Program-made: the position numbers and the translations under genes | Shown: piece by piece, positions 49,257-56,242 of the stretch | Layout of the letters: each line of letters starts with the position of its first letter | How positions within the stretch are numbered: position 1 is the stretch's first letter | Origin: Hymenobacter busanensis | GTDB taxonomy: Bacteria > Bacteroidota > Bacteroidia > Cytophagales > Hymenobacteraceae | DNA: 64,000 bases | NCBI RefSeq assembly: GCF_008727865.1 | Contig: NZ_VTWU01000007.1 | Location: forward strand, 124,001 to 188,000 | Direction: 5' to 3' | Notes under the pieces: model-generated | The model's database searches: none | What the model was told of the DNA's origin: nothing | What the model saw: only the letters and a program-made list of their open reading frames with translations

Positions 49257-50147
49257 ATGAGCACTACCGATACCGAATACGATGTGCTGCCGCCCCTGGA
49301 GCAGGTAAAGGCCGCCCTGGCCGCCTGGCGGCCCCGGGCCGTGGCGCTGGCCAGCTACGCCTCCGACGTGGAAGCCATTCCCCTCGGCCCCCAGGACGTG
49401 ACCACCGACGGCCTGACGGTGCACCTGCCGGCGCCGCTGGAGGGCTTTCCTGCCACCCAGGCGGCCCTGCAACGCGCGCAGGCCAGGGCCCGAAGCTACC
49501 CCGCCGGCACCGTCATCCTGTTCCGCTGGGCGTTTCAGCTCATGCAGTTTCAGGCCCTGTTCGACCACGCCAGCACCCAGCTCACGGGCTTCTACAGCCA
49601 GATAGGTAACGAGGGGCCTACGCCCGAGCAGCGCACGGCCGTGCTGAGCTTGTTTGCGGGCCTCATCAGTACGCTGGAAAAAGACCGGCAGCTGCTGGTG
49701 GAGGCCAATACGGCCTACGCCAACGTGCTGCCCCTGCTGGCCGAAGACCAGGGCAGCCTGGGCGCGGAAGTGGCCGGCGTATCGGCCGCCGCCGCCGCGC
49801 TCCAGCAGAAGATGCAGGACCTGATGCTGCAGTATGCCCTGAACCCGCTGACCCGGGGTTTGGCGCCGATTCTGCAGAAATCGGGGCAGCTGCAAATCGA
49901 CCGGCTGCGGCGCACGGCCGCGGCGCTGCGGCAGGTGGTGGCCGAGTGCACCCAGGCCCACGAGGCCGTGGCCCAGCTGGCCGGCGAGCTGCTGACCACG
50001 GTGGGCAAGTACCGGGGCCTGGAAAGCGCCCTGACCAAAGCGCAGGGCACCACTTTCAAGTACCACCTGCAGCAAACCCGCTTCAACATTGCCCGGGAGC
50101 AGTGGAAAAGCCTCAGCGACTACGCCCTGCAAACCCTCGCCGGCTAA
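49257..50147 (+). CDS. Helical toxin-like protein (component C)
   Basis: 296 residues, ATG at 49257, 6 bases after component B. It is helical throughout, rich in Ala, Leu and Gln, with coiled-coil segments (AAALQQKMQDLMLQYALNPL; HEAVAQLAGELLTTVGKYRG) and a weakly hydrophobic middle (GTVILFRWAFQLMQFQALF, ~83-101). No long hydrophobic hairpin and no signal peptide. Its size resembles XaxB or third components of tripartite alpha-helical toxins (Nhe, Hbl, Ahl), but no specific motif was recognised. Its gene closes the three-gene operon; a palindromic repeat follows. Confidence 0.6.
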   Translation: MSTTDTEYDVLPPLEQVKAALAAWRPRAVALASYASDVEAIPLGPQDVTTDGLTVHLPAPLEGFPATQAALQRAQARARSYPAGTVILFRWAFQLMQFQALFDHASTQLTGFYSQIGNEGPTPEQRTAVLSLFAGLISTLEKDRQLLVEANTAYANVLPLLAEDQGSLGAEVAGVSAAAAALQQKMQDLMLQYALNPLTRGLAPILQKSGQLQIDRLRRTAAALRQVVAECTQAHEAVAQLAGELLTTVGKYRGLESALTKAQGTTFKYHLQQTRFNIAREQWKSLSDYALQTLAG

Positions 50148-50209
50148 GGCCGGCACCCCAACGCCAGGGGCCGGGGCTGGGGGGTAGGGGGTGGTAATGC
50201 TAGTAGAAC

Positions 50210-50324
50210 GTCATGCAGAGGCGAAGCCGAGGAATCTCGCGTGTTTAGTCGAATAGTAAACTCAACATCAGCACGCGAGATGCTTGGCTTACGCCTTCCT
50301 GCGGTTCGCTACGCTCTGCATGAC
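50210..50324. repeat. CATGCAGAG-type interspersed palindrome
   Basis: Left arm GTCATGCAGAGGCGAAGCCG from 50210 with ...GAATCTCGCGTG; right arm GCACGCGAGATGCTTGGC... to CGCTCTGCATGAC ending 50324. A longer centre and different arm sequence distinguish it from the GTCATCCTGAG family, but both share a GTCAT terminus and a GCGAAGxC block. It lies in the 305-base gap 50148-50452. Confidence 0.8.
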
Positions 50325-50388
50325 CGCCTTTTTCTGTTGTTCAGGAGTAGGCCAACCACCCCTGACCTCTAGCCAAACTGCGCCCACG

Positions 50389-50422
50389 AAAAAAGCCTGA
50401 CCGTTACTGGTCAGGCTTTTTT
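50389..50422. terminator. Bidirectional Rho-independent terminator after the toxin-like operon
   Basis: AAAAAAGCCTGACC (50389-50402), six-base loop, GGTCAGGCTTTTTT (50409-50422). It ends transcription from the operon and from the convergent coiled-coil gene. Confidence 0.93.
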
Positions 50423-50452
50423 GTCATGTACTGGCAGCATACGGCGCGGCGC

Positions 50453-50872
50453 CTAGGCCGGCAGCGCGTCGTGGCGGGCTTGCACCTGGGCCAGGCAGTC
50501 CTGGTAGCCGGCGAGCTGGCGCTGGGCGGCGTCCAGCTCGCGCTGGCGGCGGAAGGCGCCGCGGCCGCCCTGACCACCGAGCTGCTCGTCTTCCAAGGCT
50601 TCCCGGTCGCGCTTGAGGCCCCGCAGCCGGATTTCTTCGCGGGTGCGGGCGTCCCCGGCGGGCATGGTGGCAATGCGGGCTTCGAGCGGGGTAATCTGGT
50701 CGGTGAGGGAACCGATTTTGGCCGAGTCTTCGGTGGCCTCGTTGGTTTGCAGGGTGGCCGAGCGCAGCGCCGCCGTAATGCGGAATTGGGTGCGGTCGAT
50801 GTCGGCCTGGGTGTCGGCCTTCACGCCGTTGCACTCGGCGCGGGTGGTGAGCAATTCTACGGGGTAATTCAT
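50453..50872 (-). CDS. Coiled-coil hypothetical protein
   Basis: 139 residues, ATG at 50872, start MNYPVELLTTRAECNGVKAD. The whole chain is a hydrophilic heptad-rich helix (KIGSLTDQITPLEARIATMP; GLKRDREALEDEQLGGQ; RELDAAQRQLAGYQDCLAQV). Two Cys (near residues 14 and 127) could pair. I recall similar short coiled-coil proteins starting with a P-V-x-L-(x)n-C pattern in many Bacteroidota, often without known function. Lies immediately beyond the toxin-like operon, convergent and sharing its terminator. It may be a toxin-associated or unrelated protein. Confidence 0.75.
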   Translation of the reverse strand: MNYPVELLTTRAECNGVKADTQADIDRTQFRITAALRSATLQTNEATEDSAKIGSLTDQITPLEARIATMPAGDARTREEIRLRGLKRDREALEDEQLGGQGGRGAFRRQRELDAAQRQLAGYQDCLAQVQARHDALPA

Positions 50873-51205
50873 GGCGGTAAACGGAGTAAGGTGGAAGATA
50901 AAGGCGGTGCTGCCGCAGCAGCGCGACTAGAACGCGCCGGGGCTGGCCGGCTGGTATAGTGGAGCTTAACTATTTTTTTGGCCTGCCGCCGGGACGCGCC
51001 GCCGCGAGGCGTGCTGCCGTACTCCGTTGGCCTCCGCCGCCCCGCCGCCACCGGGCAGAGCCGTAGGAAACGCCGGGGAAAACGAGTAGTATTATCGCGT
51101 ATTCAATCCTCTTAGTCCTCGCTCATATGTGCCCGATTGCACCGCGCTTCCCGCTGATAGATGGTTTTCTGGCAGGCTTACAGAAGCAAGGGTAGCAAAG
51201 CCGGT
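50873..51205. other. Divergent intergenic region, 333 bases
   Basis: Between the coiled-coil gene (minus) and the T9SS cargo gene (plus). It is GC-rich with a homopolymer stretch ACTATTTTTTTGG around 50968-50980 and AT-richer sequence around 51090-51130. No box closely matching TAnnTTTG was found. Promoters for both genes are presumed here. Confidence 0.4.
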
Positions 51206-52744
51206 ATGAAGCGTTTTCTACTTGCCATCCTGACGGGCCTGCTGCTGGCCGCCACGCCCGCCGCCGCCCAAACCCAGGCCACGCACCAAACGCATGTCTT
51301 TTGGGAGCAGACCTACGACTTGCCCCACCACGCCAGTGGGGATGTCTTTCTGCGGCTGCTGCCGCTAGCTAACGGCGGGTATGTGACCTGCGGCTGCGGT
51401 TCGGTGCCGAACTGGCAAATGGTGAGCGGGCGCTACGCGGTCAGCGGGCAGGCGCTGTGGCAGCGGCCGGGGCGCATCATGCGCACCTGCGAGCAGGCGC
51501 TGCTGGCCTGGCGCGGGCGCTACGCGGTGGCGGCCACGCGGCGAGTGGTCAACAGCACCGCCGAGCCGCTGTTCGTGCAGTGGCTCGACGCGGGCACGGG
51601 CGACTCGCTGCGCACCGCTGATCTGCCCGTGGGCGCGGTGCAGGGCCGGGCGGTGGGCCTGCTGGCCGAGCCCGACGGCTTCACCCTGGGCGGCTTCGGC
51701 AGCGTGGGCGGCGCCTCCTACACCGTGGCTACCGATTATATCCTGGCCCGGCTCGACACGCTGGGCGGGGTGAAGTGGGCCCGCGCCTACCCCAATCCCA
51801 CCCCCGGGTTTTTCGTCTACGCCAACGACGTGGTGCGCACGGCCCGCGGCGGTTACCTCCTCACGGGCATGGCCTCGCAGCGGGTGAGCGGGTTGGGGGT
51901 GGGTGTGTACTACCCTTGGTTCGTGGAAACCGACGCGCAGGGCACCCTGCTGCGCAGCCGCCTTGTGCCCTTCTTCGGCCCCCGGCGCCAGACCACCCTC
52001 GACCGCAACTTCACCAGTACGGTGGTGCTGAACAACGGCAACGGCTACGCCGTGTGCGGGCTGGTGGATTCCATCGACAACCGGGCCCCCGGCCCGCAAT
52101 TGGGCTACGTGGCGCGGGTGGACACGGCCCTGAACGTGGCCTGGACGCGCCGGCTGCCCGGCTGGCGCAACCGCTACGGCTACACGGTGCAGCCCACGCG
52201 CATCCGCGAGCAGCCCGACGGCACGCTGCAGGTGCTCAGCTGGGACTTGCCCGACGCCAACGCCTATTTCTACGTCACCACCCTGTCGGGGGCCACGGGG
52301 CAGGTGCTGCACCAGCAGGAGTTTTTGGTGTCTGGGGCCCAGTACCTGCGGGTCTGGGATTGGCAGCTACTGGCCGACTCGTCGGTGGTGGTGGCCGGCA
52401 GCCTGGAACGGGCCGGCAGCACGAATTACGCCGCCTGGGTGGGCCGCTACAAACTGGTGCCGCGGCCGGTGCTGGCGGCGGGCGCGCCGAAGGCCGGCGC
52501 CGGGGCCCTGCAACTCTACCCCAACCCGGCCGGCGGCGCCACGGCCTGGGTGCAGCTGCCCGAGGCCGCGGGCGCGCTGACCCTCAGCGACGCGCTGGGC
52601 CGGGTGGTGCGCCGCCAAACGGTGCGGCGCACGGCCGACGGCGGCGCCCCCATCGATCTGACGGGCCTGCCGCCGGGCCTCTACGCCCTGCGCTTCACCG
52701 GCCAGAGCGGCACCACCCATTTCGCCCGCCTGCTGCGCCAGTAG
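51206..52744 (+). CDS. T9SS-secreted protein with C-terminal sorting domain
   Basis: 512 residues from the ATG at 51206 (MKRFLLAILTGLLLAATPAA), signal peptide ending AAAQ. The body (~30-430) is beta-rich with repeated strands such as GGYLLTGMASQR and NGYAVCGLVDS, suggesting a beta-propeller-like fold, though not proven. The last ~75 residues (LQLYPNPAGGATAWVQLPE; LSDALGRVVRRQTV; LPPGLYALRFTGQSGTTHFA) are a clear type A sorting domain of the type IX secretion system, which exports cargo across the outer membrane and anchors it. Cell-surface or secreted role; substrate unknown. Confidence 0.88.
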   Translation: MKRFLLAILTGLLLAATPAAAQTQATHQTHVFWEQTYDLPHHASGDVFLRLLPLANGGYVTCGCGSVPNWQMVSGRYAVSGQALWQRPGRIMRTCEQALLAWRGRYAVAATRRVVNSTAEPLFVQWLDAGTGDSLRTADLPVGAVQGRAVGLLAEPDGFTLGGFGSVGGASYTVATDYILARLDTLGGVKWARAYPNPTPGFFVYANDVVRTARGGYLLTGMASQRVSGLGVGVYYPWFVETDAQGTLLRSRLVPFFGPRRQTTLDRNFTSTVVLNNGNGYAVCGLVDSIDNRAPGPQLGYVARVDTALNVAWTRRLPGWRNRYGYTVQPTRIREQPDGTLQVLSWDLPDANAYFYVTTLSGATGQVLHQQEFLVSGAQYLRVWDWQLLADSSVVVAGSLERAGSTNYAAWVGRYKLVPRPVLAAGAPKAGAGALQLYPNPAGGATAWVQLPEAAGALTLSDALGRVVRRQTVRRTADGGAPIDLTGLPPGLYALRFTGQSGTTHFARLLRQ

Positions 52745-52828
52745 GTAGAGTCTGTAGCGGGTAGTGCCTTATTCCACCGCGCCCCGGCCAGCAGGTCGGG
52801 GCGCGGGCGTTTGCGGGGCACCTCTCGG

Positions 52829-53452
52829 TCAGGGGCGGGGCGCAGCGGAGAGATGCCCGGCGCGGGCATCGGTCGGGGGGTGGTCGTTTAGCCACACCCG
52901 CAGGCAGGTGGCTTCGTGCAGCCAAGCGCGGCGGCGGGCGTCGAGCAGGGCGGCGGCTACGGGGCCGGCCGGGGCTGCAGGGGCCAGGGCATCGGCGGCG
53001 GCTTCCAGCAGGCGGGCCAGCCAGCGGCGGCGCAGGGCCAGGGCGGTGAGTTCGGTGGGGGCGGGGGCGGGGAGGGCGGCCAGCAGCAGCGGGCCGGCGG
53101 CCAGGCGGCGGGCAGCGGTGCGCTGGGCCGCTAGCAGGGCCGCCTGCTGCTGGTGCAGGCGCCGGGCCTGGTAGTCGCACTCGCGCAGGCGGGCCAGCAC
53201 GGCGGCCGGGCCGGCCGTGGGCAGGGGCGGGGCCTCGGGAAACGGGGCCGGGGCCGCCAGGGTCGGGTCGTCGGGCAGGGCCAGGGCGGCCGCGAGGGGG
53301 CGCAGCCAGGGCCGGGCGTGGGCCGGCAGCGCCTCGCGGCCGGTTTCTACCAGGGCCAGGAACGAGCGGCTGAGCCCTAGCCAAGACCCCAGGGCGGGTT
53401 GCGGAAAATCGAAATGGGCGCGCACCTCGCGCAGCTGGTGGGCCGACGTCAT
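52829..53452 (-). CDS. Helix-turn-helix (XRE-like) regulator with long Ala/Leu-rich C-terminus
   Basis: 207 residues, ATG at 53452. The N-terminal ~55 residues (QLREVRAHFDFPQPALGSWL, then GLSRSFLALVETGREALP) match an XRE-type HTH: helix, turn GSWLGLSRS, recognition helix and the E-x-G-R-E ending. The rest, ~60-207, is Ala/Leu/Arg-rich and helical with no recognised domain. A four-site repeat array lies directly upstream (53470-53555), which is a good candidate autoregulatory operator. The C-terminal part may be a ligand or dimerisation domain. Confidence 0.8.
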   Translation of the reverse strand: MTSAHQLREVRAHFDFPQPALGSWLGLSRSFLALVETGREALPAHARPWLRPLAAALALPDDPTLAAPAPFPEAPPLPTAGPAAVLARLRECDYQARRLHQQQAALLAAQRTAARRLAAGPLLLAALPAPAPTELTALALRRRWLARLLEAAADALAPAAPAGPVAAALLDARRRAWLHEATCLRVWLNDHPPTDARAGHLSAAPRP

Positions 53453-53469
53453 CGGGTGGGGGTAGGGTT

Positions 53470-53555
53470 ACCTAACGGTTTCTGGCCGCGCGCTAAAAAC
53501 CGTTAGGTAGCTCCAACCTAACGGTTTTTCTGCTGGGCGCAAAAACCGTTAGGTT
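53470..53555. promoter_or_regulatory. Array of four alternating AACC-N4-GGTT sites upstream of the HTH gene
   Basis: Site 1 ACCTAACGGTTT (53470-53481), site 2 AAACCGTTAGGT core (53497-53508, inverted), site 3 AACCTAACGGTTTTT (53515-53529), site 4 AAAAACCGTTAGGTT (53541-53555, inverted). Sites 3 and 4 are perfect 15-bp inverted copies. Spacing within each pair is 27 bases and between pairs 46 bases start to start. The array ends 17 bases from the HTH ATG at 53452. Confidence 0.85.
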
Positions 53556-53688
53556 GGGCAGGGCCGGGGTGGTACTGCGTCATTCGGGTTCGGGGTACAA
53601 AACCGCTAGCCCCCGGCCGCGGCAGCCCCACCGAAGCACGCCGGGTGTTGGGTAGCCAGCTTATGGGCGGGTGACGGCAAGGTGGAGG

Positions 53689-54159
53689 TCAGACATCGGG
53701 CATGACGACGAAAGGCACTTGCAGCACATCGGCCAACTGCTGCCCTACCGCAATGGCCTGGGCATTCTGGCCGGTACCAAACTCGCGGATGACTTCACCG
53801 ATAATCGAATCGGGGACGGAGAGCAGCAAGGTCAGGTGCTGGTAGCGCTCCGAAGTATAGTTGGTGCGGGAGCCGGTCGAGGAAGTTATGATATCGGAAT
53901 GCGCTTTCAGCACCACGCGCTGCACGGGCGGCAGGGGCTGCCAGCTGCCGATTGCCAGCCCCAGCAGCCAGGTGAAATGACGGTAGCGCCGATCCGACAG
54001 GTCGACTTCGATGCCTTCGTAGGAAAAGCTCAGCGCAACGGCCCACCCGATGCAGAGCGCGGCCAACGGCGGCGCTTTCAAGCAAATCAACAGGCCAAAG
54101 ACCAACATCAGCCACCCCCTGGAGAGCCGGCGCGGGGTGATGATAACGCTGTAAACCAT
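53689..54159 (-). CDS. Membrane protein of a two-member paralogous family (copy 2)
   Basis: 156 residues from the ATG at 54159 (MVYSVIITPRRLSRGWLMLV); the longer frame upstream is a read-through of non-coding sequence. Hydrophobic helices at ~15-45 (FGLLICLKAPPLAALCIGWA) are followed by YEGIEVDLSDRRYRHF, RVVLKAHSDII, YQHLTLLLSVPDSIIGEVIR and GQQLADVLQVPFVVMPDV. These motifs and total length match copy 1 at 40690-41160. Function unknown; conservation of the soluble part suggests a shared partner or ligand. Confidence 0.8.
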   Translation of the reverse strand: MVYSVIITPRRLSRGWLMLVFGLLICLKAPPLAALCIGWAVALSFSYEGIEVDLSDRRYRHFTWLLGLAIGSWQPLPPVQRVVLKAHSDIITSSTGSRTNYTSERYQHLTLLLSVPDSIIGEVIREFGTGQNAQAIAVGQQLADVLQVPFVVMPDV

Positions 54160-54193
54160 AGCAGGATAAGAAGGCTTCAAAATTGAAACAGCC

Positions 54194-54237
54194 AAAAAAA
54201 CTCCCCCGCTTCGCGGAACTGCTGCGAAGCGGGGGAG
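54194..54237 (-). terminator. Rho-independent terminator of the phosphohexomutase gene
   Basis: CTCCCCCGCTTCGC (54201-54214) and GCGAAGCGGGGGAG (54224-54237) form a 14-bp stem. On the minus strand it is followed by TTTTTTT (from A run 54194-54200). It separates pgm from the copy-2 membrane gene. Confidence 0.92.
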
Positions 54238-54262
54238 CCTGCTACAAACGCGGCAATAGGAG

Positions 54263-56014
54263 CTACGCCAGCTGCATTTCCCGGATGATCTGCTGGATGC
54301 GGCCGTCGAGCTGCGCCTGGGCCTGTTCAAACGACTGGCCGTTGCCGAAATCGGGCTGCTTGAGGCTGAAGTAGAACTTGATTTTGGGCTCGGTGCCCGA
54401 GGGGCGGGCCGACACCTTGGAGCCGTCGGCGGTCAGGAACTGCAGCACGTTGGACTTTTCGTGGTCGAGCGGGGTTTGCTGGCCGGTGCGCAGGTCGCGG
54501 GCCACCTGCTGCTGGTAGTCGAGCAGCTGCACCACGGGCGAGCCGCCGAGCGTGGCGGGCGGGTTCTGGCGCAGTTGGGCCATCATTTCCTGGATTTCCT
54601 CGGCCCCGCGCTGGCCTTTCTTGGTCAAGGAAATGAGGTCTTCCTTGTAGAGGCCGTAGGTGCGGTACATCTGCACCATTTCCTCGTAGAGCGTGCGGCC
54701 CTGGTCTTTGGCCACGGCGGCCATTTCGGCAATCAGGCAGCAGGCCGACACGGCGTCTTTGTCGCGCACGAAGGAGCCGATCATGAAGCCGTAGCTTTCC
54801 TCGCCGCCGCCGATGTAGTGCTGGCCGTTGTTTTGGGCTTCTAGGTCGCGGATGATGCCGGCAATGTACTTGAAGCCGGTCAGCGTCTGAAACGAGCGAA
54901 TGCCGTAGTGCCGGGCCACGTCGCCGAGCACGTCGCTCGTCACGATGGTGTACACGATGTAATCCTTCTCCTTATTGAGCTGCCCGGCCTGCTGGCGGGC
55001 CGACACGAGGTAGTGGGTGAGCAGGGCGGCGGTTTGGTTGCCGTTCACCAGCACCCACTCGCCCTGGGTGTTTTTCACGCCGATGCCCACGCGGTCGGCG
55101 TCGGGGTCGGTGGCAATAACGAGGTCGGCGTCGAGCTGCTTGGCCTGGTCCAGCGCCATCTGCATGGCCACTTTCTCCTCGGGGTTCGGCGACTTCACGG
55201 TGGGGAAGTTGCCGTCGGGGGTGGCCTGCTCCTGCACGATGTGGATGTTGTCGAACCCAAACCGCGCCAGGGCCTTGGGCACCATGGTAATGCCGGTGCC
55301 GTGCAGCGGGGTGTACACGATTTTCAGGTCGTGCTGGCGCCGGATGGCGGCGGGGTTGATGCTGAGCTGCTGCACCTCGCTCAGGTAGGCCTCGTCGATT
55401 TCCTGGCCGATGAGGTGAATCCGGGACGGATCGGCTTCGAACTTCACCGCGTCGACGCTCTGAATGGCGTTGACTTCGCGGATGATGTTTTTGTCGTGCG
55501 GGGCCACCACCTGGGCGCCGTCGTTCCAGTACACCTTGTAGCCGTTGTACTCCTTGGGGTTGTGCGAGGCCGTCACCACCACGCCGCTCTGGCAGCCCAG
55601 GTGGCGGATGGTGTACGACAGCTCGGGCGTGGGGCGCAGGGCCTCAAACAGGTACACGGTAATGCCGTTGGCCGAGAAAATGCCGGCGGCGGTTTCGGCA
55701 AACAGGCGCGAGTTCAGGCGCGAGTCGTGGGCCACGGCCACCTTGATTTCCTGGCCGGGAAACGACTTGAGCAGGTAGTTGCACAAACCCTGGGTGGCCA
55801 TGCCCAGGGTGTAGCGGTTCATGCGGTTCGAGCCCACGCCCATCACGCCGCGCAGGCCGCCGGTGCCAAACTCCAGGTCGCGGTAGAAAGCGTCGTTGAG
55901 GGCTTCGGTGTCGCCGGCCTCCTGCAGGCGGCGGATTTCAGCTTTGCTCGCGTCGTCGTAGTTGCCGCTGAGCCAGGTGTTGATTTTCTGTTGAACGTGG
56001 TCGGGAAAAGACAT
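54263..56014 (-). CDS. Phosphoglucomutase/phosphomannomutase family enzyme
   Basis: 583 residues from the ATG at 56014 (MSFPDHVQQKINTWLSG), preferred over an upstream TTG. Catalytic serine S150 is in VVVTASHNPKEYNGYK; metal site in ATDPDADRVGI; sugar-binding loop GGGEESYGF; phosphate-binding RPSGTEPKIKFYF near the end. It isomerises hexose-1-phosphate and -6-phosphate through a bisphosphate intermediate, feeding glycogen and cell-wall sugars. Length fits the ~580-residue Firmicutes/Bacteroidota PGM subgroup. It stands alone and has its own terminator. Confidence 0.95.
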   Translation of the reverse strand: MSFPDHVQQKINTWLSGNYDDASKAEIRRLQEAGDTEALNDAFYRDLEFGTGGLRGVMGVGSNRMNRYTLGMATQGLCNYLLKSFPGQEIKVAVAHDSRLNSRLFAETAAGIFSANGITVYLFEALRPTPELSYTIRHLGCQSGVVVTASHNPKEYNGYKVYWNDGAQVVAPHDKNIIREVNAIQSVDAVKFEADPSRIHLIGQEIDEAYLSEVQQLSINPAAIRRQHDLKIVYTPLHGTGITMVPKALARFGFDNIHIVQEQATPDGNFPTVKSPNPEEKVAMQMALDQAKQLDADLVIATDPDADRVGIGVKNTQGEWVLVNGNQTAALLTHYLVSARQQAGQLNKEKDYIVYTIVTSDVLGDVARHYGIRSFQTLTGFKYIAGIIRDLEAQNNGQHYIGGGEESYGFMIGSFVRDKDAVSACCLIAEMAAVAKDQGRTLYEEMVQMYRTYGLYKEDLISLTKKGQRGAEEIQEMMAQLRQNPPATLGGSPVVQLLDYQQQVARDLRTGQQTPLDHEKSNVLQFLTADGSKVSARPSGTEPKIKFYFSLKQPDFGNGQSFEQAQAQLDGRIQQIIREMQLA

Positions 56015-56242
56015 ATCCAGGAGGGTCGATGGAGCGGGTTTATCCGCCAAAGAAAAGGGAAGTTGAGACAAGCCCCGCGGGCGGGGGAGTAACGCTCACA
56101 TTATCATGCGATTGAACCGTGCCCGGATTTTTCCGCACTTGCAGCGGCAAATCCGAACGTCGGCCGCCCTGCGTGCAGTGGCCCGGCCGGCGGGCAAAAG
56201 TGGCCGCGTCCTCCGCTGTAAGTAACCGTTTCCCAGCTTCTC

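Noticed and set aside
47775-50156. 793-codon open frame antisense to the toxin-like operon
   Set aside because: High-GC third positions keep the reverse frame free of stops. It encodes no recognisable domain and the forward proteins have coherent helical structure.
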